64,000 nucleotides of DNA from an uncultured Clostridia bacterium (GCA_947598155.1 CANQFC010000001.1:62001-126000), one strand, 5' to 3'; shown: positions 1 through 9,395, counted from the first letter of the stretch. Notes: generated by a model from the sequence alone, not told the origin. Numbers and translations: made by a program.

Positions 1-41
1 TTAAAAAGATTTCACATCTTATAGAGGTTACTAAGGCTTAA
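1..41 (+). CDS. rpmD: 50S ribosomal protein L30, 3' end only
   Basis: Reading from base 3, the frame gives KKISHLIEVTKA and a TAA at 39-41. A HLIEV-type ending is the usual C-terminus of bacterial L30, and L30 directly precedes L15 in the spc operon. The gene starts outside the window. The call rests on twelve residues plus gene order. Confidence 0.75.
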   Translation, partial: KKISHLIEVTKA

Positions 42-53
42 GGAGGTGCTAAT

Positions 54-494
54 ATGAAATTGCACGAACTCGCTCCGGCAGCAGGTTCTAAGAAGGATGT
101 TAAACGCATTGGCCGCGGTCCCGCTTCAGGACAGGGCAAAACAGCCGGTAAAGGTCATAAGGGTCAGAAAGCCCGCGCGGGCAGAGGTATGCGTCCCGGC
201 TTTGAGGGCGGCCAGATGCCTTTGCAAAGACGCCTTCCCAAGCGTGGATTTAACAACATCTTCGCAAAGGAAATCGCGGCGGTTAACGTTTCGTCGCTTA
301 ACGTATTTGATGACGGCGCCGTTGTTGACGCTGAGGCACTCATTAACGCAGGCCTCATTAAGAAAACTCTTGACGGAGTAAAAGTTTTGGGAAACGGCGA
401 TATAAGCAAGAAACTTACTGTAAAAGCAAACGCTTTCTCGGAAGCCGCAAAGCAGAAGATTGAAGCAGTAGGCGGAAAGGCTGAGGTGATTTAA
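54..494 (+). CDS. rplO: 50S ribosomal protein L15
   Basis: Large-subunit protein L15, 146 aa, the normal bacterial length. The N-terminus ([18 protein letters not shown]) is typical. A Gly/Lys/Arg-rich stretch at residues 20-55 ([20 protein letters not shown]) is the rRNA-contacting extension, and the globular part ends in GGKAEVI. AGGAGGTG sits seven bases before the ATG. It lies between rpmD and secY, as in nearly all Firmicutes spc operons, and secY starts two bases after its stop, so the two are probably co-translated. Confidence 0.98.
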   Translation: MKLHELAPAAGSKKDVKRIGRGPASGQGKTAGKGHKGQKARAGRGMRPGFEGGQMPLQRRLPKRGFNNIFAKEIAAVNVSSLNVFDDGAVVDAEALINAGLIKKTLDGVKVLGNGDISKKLTVKANAFSEAAKQKIEAVGGKAEVI

Positions 495-496
495 CC

Positions 497-1837
497 GTGT
501 TCCGTACTTTTGCAAATGCCTGGAAAATAGCGGATATACGCAAAAAGATTATTTTCACAGGTATCATCATTTTGATTTACAGGATCGGTTCAGCACTTCC
601 TGTTCCATTCACAAATATTGCGGAAAATGGACTTTTCGGCAATGAAACCGCCGGTACGTTTGTTACCTACCTCTCAATGATGACAGGTAACGCTTTTAAC
701 TACGGCACTCTCTTTGCGCTTTCCATTACTCCGTACATCAACGCATCAATTATTATTCAGCTCCTGACCGTAGCTATCCGTTATCTTCAGGACCTTTCAA
801 AAGAGGGCGAAGAGGGCAGAAAGAAACTGGAAAGAATCACAAGATACACTTCTTTGGCTCTTGCCGTTCTTCAGAGCGTTGCGTATTTCTTCTTCATCAG
901 AGCGAACAATTATCTTGTTCCGATGACGGGAAGCGGCAAGCTGCACATCTTTTATGAGGTTTTTGAAGCTCTTGTAGTAATTCTTTGCTACACGGCGGGC
1001 ACAGTTATTGTTATGTGGCTCGGCGAGCGCATAAACGACAAGGGCATAGGAAACGGTATTTCAATTATCCTATTTGCCGGTATTGTGGCGCGTATGCCCA
1101 CAACAGTTACAAACCTGTATCGGTACCTTAATATGGGCGGCGCAAAGGGACGTTATTTCATCCTTGTACCGATTGCGTCTATTGCTCTTATCGCAATGAT
1201 TTTCTACATTGTTTGGATGGACAATGCGGAGAGAAGAATTCCTGTTCAGTACGCGAAGCGTGTTGTCGGCCGTAAAATGTACGGCGGTCAGAACACACAT
1301 ATGCCCATAAAGGTAAATATGTGCGGCGTTCTCCCGATCATCTTCGCCTCATCTGTTCTCTCAATTCTTCCGACAATCGCTATGTTTGCGCCCGGAACAG
1401 AGGGTAGCTTTTGGAATAAGCTCACTCAGGTTTGGCTTGGCCAGACTCACCCGTTCTACGGAACAATTTATTTCCTTTTCATAATATTCTTCGCATACTT
1501 CTATGCGGCAATTCAATATAATCCCATTGATATGGCCGACAACCTTCGTAAGAACAGCGGTTCAATCCCCGGCATTCGCCCCGGTAAACCCACTATCACT
1601 TACATCACAAAGGTTCTCAACAGAATAACGCTCTTGGGCGCTCTTCTTCTTTCAGTTGTTGCGCTCTTCCCGATTCTTTTCTCACAGTTTGCTTGGCTTG
1701 TGACTGTAAATCATACGGGAATGAACCTTGCTGTCGGCGGTACGTCAATTATCATTTTGGTAGGCGTTGCTCTTGAAACGCAGAAACAGCTTGAAAGCCA
1801 GATGATGATGCGTCACTACAAAGGATTCCTTGATTGA
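497..1837 (+). CDS. secY: Preprotein translocase subunit SecY
   Basis: Central channel subunit of the Sec translocon in the cytoplasmic membrane, 446 aa, with about ten predicted membrane helices. Family hallmarks include the first helix (GIIILIYRIGSALPVPF), the cytosolic ERIND loop, RRIPVQYAKRVVGR, and IQYNPIDMADNLRKNSG near residues 335-355. The GTG start two bases after the rplO stop is preceded by GAGGTGAT. This channel would export the many signal-peptide proteins of this window. The order secY-adk-map is canonical. Confidence 0.98.
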   Translation: MFRTFANAWKIADIRKKIIFTGIIILIYRIGSALPVPFTNIAENGLFGNETAGTFVTYLSMMTGNAFNYGTLFALSITPYINASIIIQLLTVAIRYLQDLSKEGEEGRKKLERITRYTSLALAVLQSVAYFFFIRANNYLVPMTGSGKLHIFYEVFEALVVILCYTAGTVIVMWLGERINDKGIGNGISIILFAGIVARMPTTVTNLYRYLNMGGAKGRYFILVPIASIALIAMIFYIVWMDNAERRIPVQYAKRVVGRKMYGGQNTHMPIKVNMCGVLPIIFASSVLSILPTIAMFAPGTEGSFWNKLTQVWLGQTHPFYGTIYFLFIIFFAYFYAAIQYNPIDMADNLRKNSGSIPGIRPGKPTITYITKVLNRITLLGALLLSVVALFPILFSQFAWLVTVNHTGMNLAVGGTSIIILVGVALETQKQLESQMMMRHYKGFLD

Positions 1838-1857
1838 TTTTCCGGAGGATACTGAAT

Positions 1858-2490
1858 ATGAATTTAATTCTTCTCGGCGCCCCCGGCGCAGGAAAAGGAA
1901 CTCAGGCGGAGAAAATCTGTGAAAAATACGGTATTCCCGCCGTTTCAACAGGCAATATCATCAGAGAAGCGCTTAAAAACGGAACTGATATGGGGCTTAA
2001 AGCTAAGTCGTATATCGACGCCGGCGCATTAGTACCTGATGAGGTAGTTATAGGTATTATCAAAGAAAGACTTGCTGAGGATGACTGCAAAAACGGTTTC
2101 ATTCTTGACGGTTTTCCGAGAACAATACCGCAGGCAGAGGCTCTTGACTCTATGGGCATAAATATTGACAGGGTTGTTGATATTGAAGTACCAGATGAGA
2201 AGATAACCGCCCGCCTTTCAGGCAGACGTGTTTGTTTAAAGTGCGGCGCTACTTATCATCTTGAGTACAAAAAGCCCCAAAAAGAGGGCGTCTGCGACGT
2301 TTGCGGCGAAGAGCTCGTTCAGCGTAAGGACGATAAACCCGAAACGGTCATTGACAGACTGAGGGTTTACCATGAACAGACAGAACCGCTTAAAGATTAT
2401 TATGCTGCAACGGGCAAGCTCGTTACAGTGGAAGGTCAGGAGGACGTAGCCGATACTACTGCTCTTGTCTTCAAAGCCTTGGAGGATTAA
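1858..2490 (+). CDS. adk: Adenylate kinase, zinc-lid type
   Basis: Interconverts ATP + AMP and 2 ADP in the cytoplasm. It is 210 aa from the ATG at 1858, which follows a GGAGG; an upstream in-frame ATG inside the secY end lacks an RBS. The P-loop GAPGAGKGTQ is at residues 7-16. The LID domain carries CLKCGATYH and CDVCGEE, the four-cysteine zinc site of Gram-positive adenylate kinases, and DGFPRT and DDKPETV (nucleotide-binding Arg region) are intact. It sits in the spc operon between secY and map. Confidence 0.97.
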   Translation: MNLILLGAPGAGKGTQAEKICEKYGIPAVSTGNIIREALKNGTDMGLKAKSYIDAGALVPDEVVIGIIKERLAEDDCKNGFILDGFPRTIPQAEALDSMGINIDRVVDIEVPDEKITARLSGRRVCLKCGATYHLEYKKPQKEGVCDVCGEELVQRKDDKPETVIDRLRVYHEQTEPLKDYYAATGKLVTVEGQEDVADTTALVFKALED

Positions 2491-2491
2491 C

Positions 2492-3241
2492 ATGATAGTG
2501 CTTAGAACCGCAAGCGAAATTGAGAAAATGCGAAAAGCTTGCATTATCTCTGCGGGAGCATTACAGGTAGCAGGTGAAGCGGTCAAACCGGGTATCACTA
2601 CCTATGAAATTGACCAAATTGCATATCGGTATATTAAAAAGCAAGGCGCTGAGCCAAACTTTTTAAATCTATACGGATTTCCTGCTACCGCATGTATTTC
2701 CATAAATGATGAGGTCATTCACGGTATTCCTTCCAAAAAGAGAGTACTGCAAGAAGGCGACATCGTAAGCATCGATTTAGGCGCAAAGATTGACGGCTAC
2801 AACGGCGATAATGCTGCCACTTTCGCAGTCGGGAAAATTTCCGAAGAAGCGAAGCGGCTGTGCGACACAACAAGGGAGAGCCTTTACAAGGGCATCGAGC
2901 AGGCTGTCGCTGGCAACAGAATCGGCGATATAGCGCACGCCGTTCAGTCCTATTGCGAAGAAAGAGGCTTTTCGGTGGTTCGTGAATATACCGGTCACGG
3001 TGTTGGAACGAAACTTCACGAAGACCCATCGGTTCCGAATTACGGAACACCCGGCAGGGGCCAGCGCCTCTTACCCGGAATGACCATTGCTATTGAGCCT
3101 ATGATCAATATGGGAAAGAAAGAAGTCAGGCAGCTTTCCGACGGTTGGACGGTTAAAACGCTTGACGGAAAATTGTCCGCGCATTTTGAACATACTATTG
3201 CCGTCACAAGCAATGGACCGCTTATTTTGACTCAAGTTTAA
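2492..3241 (+). CDS. map: Type I methionine aminopeptidase
   Basis: Removes the initiator methionine from nascent proteins. It is 249 aa and starts one base after the adk stop with GGAGG ahead of it. The metal ligands of the pita-bread fold are visible: YGFPATACIS and NDEVIHGIP (His), SIDLGAKIDGYNGDNA (two Asp), GHGVGTKLHEDPS (His), AIEPMINMG (Glu) and HFEHTIAVT (Glu). It lacks the N-terminal SEC-C zinc motif, so it is the short form. Its TAA shares a base with an ATG that could begin the next gene. Confidence 0.97.
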   Translation: MIVLRTASEIEKMRKACIISAGALQVAGEAVKPGITTYEIDQIAYRYIKKQGAEPNFLNLYGFPATACISINDEVIHGIPSKKRVLQEGDIVSIDLGAKIDGYNGDNAATFAVGKISEEAKRLCDTTRESLYKGIEQAVAGNRIGDIAHAVQSYCEERGFSVVREYTGHGVGTKLHEDPSVPNYGTPGRGQRLLPGMTIAIEPMINMGKKEVRQLSDGWTVKTLDGKLSAHFEHTIAVTSNGPLILTQV

Positions 3242-3258
3242 TGAGGTGGCACACTTTT

Positions 3259-3495
3259 ATGAAGTACAGTCACGGGCAGCTTGTGATTTGCCTTAAAGGC
3301 AAGGAAAAAGGCAGGCTGATGTGTGTTGTCGGAACGGACGAGAAATTTGTCTATCTTGCAGACGGCAGGGAGAGGACTTTTACGAACCCGAAAAAGAAGA
3401 ATCCCAAGCACGTTGAAAAGACGGGGAAAGATATTTCGCGTTTACTTCCGCTGACGGACAAAGAACTCAGAAAAATATTGTTAAGTGAGGTTTGA
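3259..3495 (+). CDS. KOW-domain RNA-binding protein (L14e-like)
   Basis: Small basic protein of 78 aa. Residues 3-35 ([20 protein letters not shown]) match a KOW motif, the RNA-binding loop of L14e/L24/NusG-type proteins, and the tail is Lys-rich. A gene of this type between map and infA is characteristic of Clostridia. The function is presumed to be ribosome or RNA association. The ATG at 3259 has GAGGTGG nine bases upstream. A second ATG at 3241 overlaps the map stop but lacks an RBS. Confidence 0.85.
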   Translation: MKYSHGQLVICLKGKEKGRLMCVVGTDEKFVYLADGRERTFTNPKKKNPKHVEKTGKDISRLLPLTDKELRKILLSEV

Positions 3496-3499
3496 GGTT

Positions 3500-3718
3500 A
3501 TGGCAAAACAAGATATGATTGAAGTTGAGGGTACTGTTGTCGAGGTGCTTCCAAACACAATGTTTATTGTAGAGCTTGAGAACGGACACCGGATACACGC
3601 CCGGATTTCGGGTAAGCTTCGAATGAACTACATCAGGATTCTTGCCGGCGACAAGGTAACGGTTGAGCTTTCGCCGTATGACCTTAACAACGGAAGAATT
3701 ACATGGCGTTCAAAGTAA
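3500..3718 (+). CDS. infA: Translation initiation factor IF-1
   Basis: 72 aa S1/OB-fold protein that occupies the ribosomal A site during initiation. [15 protein letters not shown] and the closing [10 protein letters not shown] are near-invariant IF-1 sequence. The start at 3500 follows GAGG; the frame is open upstream (MRFEV) but that part overlaps the KOW gene and lacks homology. It precedes rpmJ as in the standard operon. Confidence 0.98.
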   Translation: MAKQDMIEVEGTVVEVLPNTMFIVELENGHRIHARISGKLRMNYIRILAGDKVTVELSPYDLNNGRITWRSK

Positions 3719-3751
3719 TTTTTGACAGCATTATTTAAGGAGGTAATAAAA

Positions 3752-3865
3752 ATGAAAGTTAGACCTTCTGTCAAGAAAATTTGCGAAAAGTGCAAAGTAA
3801 TTAAGCGCAAGGGTAAAATCATGGTAATCTGTGAGAACCCTAAGCATAAGCAGCGTCAGGGCTGA
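3752..3865 (+). CDS. rpmJ: 50S ribosomal protein L36
   Basis: 37 aa. It begins [20 protein letters not shown] and ends [11 protein letters not shown], the zinc-binding (C+) form with a CxxC, a further Cys and a His. TAAGGAGG lies nine bases before the ATG. Length and sequence are standard for L36. Confidence 0.97.
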   Translation: MKVRPSVKKICEKCKVIKRKGKIMVICENPKHKQRQG

Positions 3866-4006
3866 GGTACGCCTTTAAATGCCGTCACTGCAGGGCGGTA
3901 TGCGGCTTAATCTCACACTAACGCTCAATCGTTCTTAAAGTACTAAAGAACGATACCTAAAATTCGGCTTTATGCCGACAGAATTAAAATGGAGGTACAA
4001 CAGTAA
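3866..4006 (+). promoter_or_regulatory. Structured leader before rpsM
   Basis: The longest non-coding gap inside the ribosomal cluster (141 bases) holds two hairpins. One has a perfect 9-bp stem (ATCGTTCTT at 3928-3936 with AAGAACGAT at 3946-3954). The second, at 3961-3983, pairs TCGGC with GCCGA and AATTC with GAATT, ending just before the rpsM RBS (GGAGGT). Neither has a T-run, so they are not terminators. Autoregulatory leaders controlling the alpha operon are known in bacteria; that this is one is an inference. Confidence 0.4.
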
Positions 4007-4375
4007 ATGGCTCGTATTTCAGGTGTTGACTTACCGAGAGAAAAGAGAGTTGAAATAGCTCTCACGTATATTTTCGGTATAGGCAGAAAAACAGCCAGCG
4101 ACATCGTTGCTGCAACAGGTATCAATCCTGACACCCGTGTTAAGGATCTTACCGAAGAAGATGTTTCAAAGCTTCGTGAGTATATCGATCACAACGTAAA
4201 GGTTGAAGGCGACCTCAGAAGAGAAACAGCATTTGATATTAAAAGACTTATTGAAATTGGTTGTTACAGAGGAATTCGCCACCGTAAAGGCCTTCCCGTA
4301 AGAGGACAGCGTTCAAAGACAAACGCGCGCACTCGTAAGGGTCCGAAGAAAACAATCGCTAACAAGAAGAAATAA
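4007..4375 (+). CDS. rpsM: 30S ribosomal protein S13
   Basis: 122 aa head protein of the small subunit that contacts 5S/23S and tRNA. It shows [21 protein letters not shown] at the N-terminus, the IGRKTASDI helix-two-turn region, [18 protein letters not shown], and a basic tail [18 protein letters not shown] precedes the start. It is the first gene of the alpha block (rpsM-rpsK-rpsD-rpoA-rplQ). Confidence 0.98.
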   Translation: MARISGVDLPREKRVEIALTYIFGIGRKTASDIVAATGINPDTRVKDLTEEDVSKLREYIDHNVKVEGDLRRETAFDIKRLIEIGCYRGIRHRKGLPVRGQRSKTNARTRKGPKKTIANKKK

Positions 4376-4393
4376 GCGGGGAGGGAATTGTAA

Positions 4394-4792
4394 ATGGCTA
4401 CAACAGCTAAGAAAGGCGCTGCAAGAAAGCGCCGTGAAAAGAAGAACATTGAAAAAGGTGCTGTCCATATTCAATCAACCTTCAATAACACAATCGTAAC
4501 AATTACCGACGTTCAGGGCAACGCGGTTTCTTGGGCAAGCGCTGGCGAAATGGGATTCAGAGGTTCTCGTAAATCCACTCCCTTCGCAGCACAGACAGCG
4601 GCGGAAACAGCGGCGAAAATCGCTATTGACCACGGTATGAAGACAGTTGAAGTATACGTTAAGGGTCCCGGTGCAGGCCGTGAAGCCGCTATAAGAGCGC
4701 TTCAGACAGTAGGTCTTGAGGTAACAATGATTAAAGACGTTACTCCCATTCCGCATAACGGCTGCCGCCCGCCCAAAAGAAGACGTGTATAA
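4394..4792 (+). CDS. rpsK: 30S ribosomal protein S11
   Basis: 132 aa platform protein. It has a basic N-terminal extension ([18 protein letters not shown]), then [15 protein letters not shown], and ends in [18 protein letters not shown], the conserved S11 C-terminus. The start is 18 bases after rpsM, with GGGGAGGG ahead. Confidence 0.98.
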   Translation: MATTAKKGAARKRREKKNIEKGAVHIQSTFNNTIVTITDVQGNAVSWASAGEMGFRGSRKSTPFAAQTAAETAAKIAIDHGMKTVEVYVKGPGAGREAAIRALQTVGLEVTMIKDVTPIPHNGCRPPKRRRV

Positions 4793-4815
4793 CAGAATTT
4801 GGAGGTACAATAATT

Positions 4816-5442
4816 ATGGCAAGATATACCGGTTCGGTTTGTAAGCTTTGCCGCCGCGAGGGCAAAAAGCTCTTTCTTAAGGGCGACCGCTGCTACACAG
4901 CCAAATGCGCTGTTGAGCGTCGTTCATATGCTCCCGGTCAGCATGGCCAGAACCGTAAAAAGACTTCCGAATACGGCTTACAGCTTCGCGCTAAGCAGAC
5001 TGCAAAGCGTTATTACGGTATTCAGGAAGGTCAGTTTCATAAGTATTTCCTGATGGCAGAGCGCCGTCAGGGTGTTTCAGGTGAAAACCTTTTAAGAATC
5101 TGCGAAAGCCGTCTTGATAACGTTGTTTATCTTCTCGGATGGGCTTCATCCCGCGCGGAAGCAAGACAGCTTACAATCCACGCGCATTACCTTGTAAACG
5201 GTAAGAAGGTTGACATTCCTTCATACCTTCTTAAAGAAGGCGACGTTGTTTCAATCAAGGCAAAGAGCCTCGAAAGCGATAAAATAAAAGCAGTGCTTGA
5301 GGCTAACGCGTCCCGTCCCGTTCCCACTTGGCTTGACAAGGACGCAGAAAACAACTCTGCGAAAATCACAAGAATGCCCGAACGCGAGGAAATCGGTGTT
5401 CCCGTTGAAGAGCATCTTATCATCGAGTTCTATTCAAAATAA
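4816..5442 (+). CDS. rpsD: 30S ribosomal protein S4, zinc form
   Basis: 208 aa primary 16S rRNA-binding protein. It has a CKLCRREG...CYTAKC cluster at residues 9-31 (the zinc-binding C+ version), an S4 RNA-binding domain around residues 95-160 ([20 protein letters not shown]), and ends EFYSK. In many bacteria S4 represses its own operon, which makes it a candidate ligand for the leader before rpsM. GGAGGT precedes the ATG. Confidence 0.98.
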   Translation: MARYTGSVCKLCRREGKKLFLKGDRCYTAKCAVERRSYAPGQHGQNRKKTSEYGLQLRAKQTAKRYYGIQEGQFHKYFLMAERRQGVSGENLLRICESRLDNVVYLLGWASSRAEARQLTIHAHYLVNGKKVDIPSYLLKEGDVVSIKAKSLESDKIKAVLEANASRPVPTWLDKDAENNSAKITRMPEREEIGVPVEEHLIIEFYSK

Positions 5443-5507
5443 TAGACTGAGAGTATATTTAATTATTATCGCAGAGTATTTCTGCAATTTAGTTAGGAGG
5501 GTTTTGA

Positions 5508-6458
5508 ATGATAGGAATTGAGAAGCCCGGCATTGAAGCACTTGATCTTACTGCCGACGGAACTTATGGCAAATTCGTAGTTGAGCCCCTTGAAAGAGGC
5601 TACGGCACCACTTTGGGTAACTCCCTTCGCCGCGTACTTTTGTCATCGCTCCCCGGATACGCAATTACATCGGTAAAGATTGATGGTGTTCTTCACGAAT
5701 TCTCAACCATTGACGGGGTGAAAGAGGATGTAACTGAAATAGTTTTGAATCTTAAAGGCGTAATTCTTAAGATTCACGGCGACGCAGTTAAAACACTTTA
5801 CGTTGATGCAAGCGGAAAAGGCACAGTTACAGCCGGCGACATAAAGGCTGATTCTGATGTTGAAATTCTTAATCCGGAACACGTTATCGCTACCTTGGAG
5901 GAAGGCGCCTCTCTCAAGATGGAGCTTACCGCCGACAAGGGAAGAGGATATGTTTCCGCAGAGAGAAACAAACAGATTATGCAGCCCGTTATCGGCGTAA
6001 TTGCTATTGATTCAATTTATACACCCGTATTAAAGGTAAATTATACGGTTGAAAATACCCGCGTCGGTCAAATCACGGACTATGACAAGCTGTCAATAGA
6101 GATTTGGACAGACGGCACTATTTCAGCGCAGGAGGCAGTATCTCTCGGCGCAAAAATCCTTACAGACCATCTTAACCTGTTTGTCGACCTTTCGGAAGAG
6201 GCACGGGAAACAGAAACAATGATCGTTAAAAATGACGATTCAAAGGGTAAGATCCTCGAAATGGCTATCGAGGAGTTAGATCTTTCAGTTCGTTCCTTTA
6301 ACTGCTTAAAGCGTGCGGGAATATTTACAGTGGAAGAGCTTATCAGTAAATCAGAAGAAGATATGATGAGAGTCCGCAACCTCGGCCGTAAATCACTTGA
6401 CGAGGTAATTGCGAAGCTCGATTCTCTCAATCTTTCTTTGCGTAAGGAAGACGAATAA
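5508..6458 (+). CDS. rpoA: RNA polymerase subunit alpha
   Basis: 316 aa. The N-terminal domain (residues 1-230) has the dimerisation core with [29 protein letters not shown] linker follows, then the C-terminal domain (about 245-310) with [16 protein letters not shown] and [11 protein letters not shown], which bind UP elements and activators. AGGAGGG lies ahead of the ATG. Both domains are complete. Confidence 0.98.
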   Translation: MIGIEKPGIEALDLTADGTYGKFVVEPLERGYGTTLGNSLRRVLLSSLPGYAITSVKIDGVLHEFSTIDGVKEDVTEIVLNLKGVILKIHGDAVKTLYVDASGKGTVTAGDIKADSDVEILNPEHVIATLEEGASLKMELTADKGRGYVSAERNKQIMQPVIGVIAIDSIYTPVLKVNYTVENTRVGQITDYDKLSIEIWTDGTISAQEAVSLGAKILTDHLNLFVDLSEEARETETMIVKNDDSKGKILEMAIEELDLSVRSFNCLKRAGIFTVEELISKSEEDMMRVRNLGRKSLDEVIAKLDSLNLSLRKEDE

Positions 6459-6475
6459 TAAAGGAGTGATTTTGA

Positions 6476-6823
6476 ATGCCCGGAACAAGGAAACTCGGCA
6501 GAACAAGCGATCACCGTAAGTCGATGCTCAGAGGTATGGTAACTTACCTTATTGAGAACGGTCAAATTGAAACAACGGTAACAAGAGCAAAAGAAGTCAG
6601 AGCAATGGCGGAAAAAATGATTACCGTTGGTAAAGATAACAGCCTTCATGCAAAAAGACAGGTTTATTCCTACATTACGAAGGAAGCTGTCGCAAAGAAG
6701 CTTATTGAAGAGGTTTCCCCCAAGTATGCTGACAGAAAAGGCGGATACACTCGCATAGTCAAGACCGGTCCCAGACGCGGCGATGCAGCTGAAATGTGCA
6801 TCATTGAGCTTATCAACGACTGA
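6476..6823 (+). CDS. rplQ: 50S ribosomal protein L17
   Basis: 115 aa. It shows [51 protein letters not shown] and a conserved C-terminal ELI. GGAG precedes the ATG. It is the last gene of the operon and is followed within 30 bases by a terminator. Confidence 0.98.
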   Translation: MPGTRKLGRTSDHRKSMLRGMVTYLIENGQIETTVTRAKEVRAMAEKMITVGKDNSLHAKRQVYSYITKEAVAKKLIEEVSPKYADRKGGYTRIVKTGPRRGDAAEMCIIELIND

Positions 6824-6847
6824 CACGGTTAAAAGAAATATTAAAAC

Positions 6848-6882
6848 AACCCTGTTTCATAAAGAGGCAGGGTTTATTTTAT
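6848..6882 (+). terminator. Intrinsic terminator of the ribosomal operon
   Basis: Stem AACCCTG (6848-6854) pairs with CAGGGTT (6868-6874) around a 13-base loop, followed by TATTTTAT. It lies directly downstream of rplQ. Confidence 0.8.
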
Positions 6883-7137
6883 ATTTCTGAATTAAATAAA
6901 TTAAAAGCAGCAGTTTATGCGGCTTTTTTTAGTTTAATAATATCAGCTTTCTTTTGTGTGCAAACGAGCCTTGAATTTGCTTACAGCAGAAGATGCGGCG
7001 CAGATAAATTCCCGGAAAACGGTGATTGAAACGGACATTGCAACGCCGAGTGTTTTTATCTCATAAAGCTTTTGCTCCCATTTTTTGACATAAAAATCAC
7101 AAGTAATATGGTATTGTATTTTTAAAGACCTGAAAAG
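6883..7137. other. Intergenic stretch, no gene recognised
   Basis: AT-rich spacer between the convergent rplQ and the minus-strand membrane-protein gene. No frame with a plausible start and RBS was found on either strand, and no repeat copy is present. AAAAGC...GCTTTTTTT near 6902-6930 is a weak hairpin that could act as a second terminator. Confidence 0.4.
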
Positions 7138-7425
7138 TTATTCTTTATGCGTTGTTTCAAAAAACAGGCGAAATTCCTTATAAAAATATCTTGAACCGAG
7201 TATAAACGAAATAAAAGTCATAACTAAGGCGATAATAAACGCCGGTCGGTAGCACCACGCGAAATCGCTGTACAGTTTCATAAATGCAAATGTTTCGGCG
7301 GAAACTATCAGGGAAATCAGAGGAATGGCGTACGAAAGGCAAAAAACGACCTTGCCGTAAGTGGTTTTTCCGAATTTCCGAAATTCCTTTTTTAATTCTT
7401 TGTTGCTGAGCTCATAAACCGTCAT
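7138..7425 (-). CDS. Small two-helix membrane protein, unknown
   Basis: 95 aa with a charged N-terminus (ELSNKELKKEFRKFGKT), two hydrophobic segments at about residues 25-48 and 58-80, and a charged tail. I do not recognise the family. AAGGAG precedes the ATG. It is the last gene of a minus-strand set after the phosphoesterase and nagA, 12 bases from nagA, so it is probably co-transcribed. The topology suggests a helical hairpin in the cytoplasmic membrane. Confidence 0.7.
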   Translation of the reverse strand: MTVYELSNKELKKEFRKFGKTTYGKVVFCLSYAIPLISLIVSAETFAFMKLYSDFAWCYRPAFIIALVMTFISFILGSRYFYKEFRLFFETTHKE

Positions 7426-7437
7426 AATTTTTACTCC

Positions 7438-8583
7438 TTATTTAATGAATTTGCCGTTTACCATAACTTTTTTTATATTTATATCCCTGTCAAAAATAAC
7501 AAGGTCGGCGTCATAGTTTTCTTTAATAAAACCCTTGGTTGAGTCAACTCCGATTACCTTAGCGGGGGTCGACGACGTCATTTTTACGGCGTCGGTCAGC
7601 GGAATTCCGACATATTTAACGGCGTTTTTGAGAATTACGTCCATAGTTGAGGCACTGCCGGCAAGCCTTGAAAGGTCGGTTGTCATCATAACGCCGCCTT
7701 TGAACACGGCAGGTATGCCGTTTGCCTGGAGAACAGTTTTTCCCTCGGCCAAATCGGACGCGGAAAATTCAAGCCCGTCGGTTATGAAATACGCCTTGTC
7801 GGCTCCCTTGCACCTGTAAATCAGGCGGACAAGTCCCAAAGGAAGGTGGCGTAAATCGCCTATAACCTGAACGGTGTATTTGTCGTTAGTAAGCGCCGAT
7901 TCAACCGCGCCGGCAACACGGAACGCGCCCTCTTTGCGGGTAGAGGTGCTCGCGTTGTAGATATGCGTAAAATCGGAAAATCCGTTTTCGGCCGCGTCTT
8001 CCGTTTCGTCGAATGATGCGTTTGTGTGGCCGACAGCGACAGTGACGCCGTTTTCCGCAAATTTTTTGGCAAGAGTATGCGCGTTTTCAAGTTCCGGCGC
8101 CATAGTTATCATTTTAAGATTTTTCACAGATAAAAGGGGCGAATTTAAGTTCACGGGGCAAATCGAACCGCGGCTCTGCGCCCCGCTCATTTTGGGCGAA
8201 AGGTAAGGCCCCTCAAAATGAACTCCTAAAATATTTGAGTCCGCAAAACTGCTTGAAATATCCGCAATTCTGTCTGCGCAGTTTATGAGCGTCTCCTCGG
8301 GAGCGGAAAGCATAGTCGGCAAAACGGACGTTGTACCGCGAAGAGCGTGGGCGAGCGCCGCTTTTTTAATGTTTTCGGGGTCTTTATCCATAAACGAATA
8401 TCCGCCGCCGCCGTGAACGTGCAAATCAATAAAGCCTGCCGACAGATAAAGATTTTCACAGTCGACAGTTTCGCTGTCAAAGATATTATCCGAACCGATT
8501 TCAGCGATTTTTCCGCCGACAACTTTGATACTGCATTTTTTTATTTCATTTTCAAATATTACGTTTGCGTTTTTTAAAATCAT
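7438..8583 (-). CDS. nagA: N-acetylglucosamine-6-phosphate deacetylase
   Basis: 381 aa amidohydrolase-fold enzyme that converts GlcNAc-6-P to GlcN-6-P in amino-sugar and peptidoglycan recycling. Visible motifs are the metal-binding FIDLHVHGGGG (about residues 52-62), HFEGPYLSP with a substrate and metal Glu, VGHTNASF, THIYNAST, and the catalytic Asp in YFITDGLE. The ATG follows the TAA of the phosphoesterase gene without a gap, and GGTGGG lies inside that gene's end, so translation is coupled. No nagB is in view. Confidence 0.93.
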   Translation of the reverse strand: MILKNANVIFENEIKKCSIKVVGGKIAEIGSDNIFDSETVDCENLYLSAGFIDLHVHGGGGYSFMDKDPENIKKAALAHALRGTTSVLPTMLSAPEETLINCADRIADISSSFADSNILGVHFEGPYLSPKMSGAQSRGSICPVNLNSPLLSVKNLKMITMAPELENAHTLAKKFAENGVTVAVGHTNASFDETEDAAENGFSDFTHIYNASTSTRKEGAFRVAGAVESALTNDKYTVQVIGDLRHLPLGLVRLIYRCKGADKAYFITDGLEFSASDLAEGKTVLQANGIPAVFKGGVMMTTDLSRLAGSASTMDVILKNAVKYVGIPLTDAVKMTSSTPAKVIGVDSTKGFIKENYDADLVIFDRDINIKKVMVNGKFIK

Positions 8584-9051
8584 TTAATCCCACCTGCATT
8601 TCATATTTATACATAGAATTCCACCGTCCGTAATATCGACCGCCCCGTATTCCTCATTTGCGAGCGAGCCGGGGCAGTAAAGATGCACGCCGTCAATGTA
8701 TTCGTATTTTTGAATGTGAGTGTGTCCGTAAAGCGCAAGGACGCAGTTATATTGCTTTGCTTTTTCCAAGAGCCTTTCCGTGCCGTATTTAACCGTTTCT
8801 TTGTATCCGTGAGTTATATAAACACGGGCGTTTCCGACTTCAATAATCTGTGATTCGGGAAGATTTGAGTAAAAATCTCCGTTGCCTTTAACGGCATAAA
8901 CAAAAGGCGTTTTAATAAGGCCTTTGCAGGAGTCAAAATCGTATTCACCGTCGCCCAGAAAAACAACGGCGTCTGTGTTGGGCTGGTTTTTTATTGCCTG
9001 CGCGCAGGCAAATTTATTTCTGTGCGAGTCGGAAAGAACAAGAATTCTCAT
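8584..9051 (-). CDS. YfcE/MJ0936-type metallophosphoesterase
   Basis: 155 aa cytoplasmic phosphodiesterase of the calcineurin-like superfamily. Metal ligands appear as ILVLSDSHRN (DxH), VVFLGDGEYD (GD), VKGNGD (GNxD type), ITHGYKE and LYGHTHIQ (GHTH). These small proteins hydrolyse phosphodiesters in vitro, but the physiological substrate is usually unknown. Two ATGs are adjacent (9054 and 9051); the inner one is better spaced from GGGAG. It is the first gene of the set with nagA. Confidence 0.88.
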   Translation of the reverse strand: MRILVLSDSHRNKFACAQAIKNQPNTDAVVFLGDGEYDFDSCKGLIKTPFVYAVKGNGDFYSNLPESQIIEVGNARVYITHGYKETVKYGTERLLEKAKQYNCVLALYGHTHIQKYEYIDGVHLYCPGSLANEEYGAVDITDGGILCINMKCRWD

Positions 9052-9082
9052 CATATTACTCCCGTATAATCATATAATATAA

Positions 9083-9395
9083 CGTGGGCAAGATGTTCCC
9101 CGCCTCTGTAAGCGGCGGGTTCCATTTAGGAATCAGGGGGGCTCCCATCTGATTCCTCCGTGCGGCTGTTGCCGCACCTTGCCACATTGAATGACGGGTG
9201 CAAGCCCCTTATTAAGCGTGGGCAAGATGTTCCCCGCCTCTGTAAGCGGCGGGTTCCATTTCGGAATCAGGGGGTGGCTCCCCTCTGATTCCTCCGTGCG
9301 GCTGTTGCCGCACCTTGCCACATTGAATGACGGGTGCAAGCCCCTTATTAAGCGTGGGCAAGATGTTCCCTAACGTGGGCAAGCCCCTTATTTAA
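9083..9395. repeat. Dispersed palindromic repeat, two tandem copies plus solo form
   Basis: Two near-identical units (9083-9216, 134 bp; 9217-9352, 136 bp) begin CGTGGGCAAGATGTTCCC and end in GGGTGCAAGCCCCTTATTAAG. A truncated start (9353-9370) and a short fused form (9371-9395) follow. Each unit has three perfect hairpins: CCCGCC/GGCGGG, GGAATCAG/CTGATTCC and GTGCGGC-TGTT-GCCGCAC. Short open frames inside it are by-products. Related copies occur at 10356, 32735, 32783, 34450, 37985 and 46614. Confidence 0.85.

Noticed and set aside
7085-7120. TTGACA at 7085 as a promoter
   Set aside because: No -10 box at a suitable distance, and the only gene downstream is on the other strand.
9083-9395. 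Tandem units could be taken for a CRISPR array or for coding sequence
   Set aside because: Units are 134-136 bp with no unique spacers between short repeats, and the open frames across them are translations of hairpins without an RBS.
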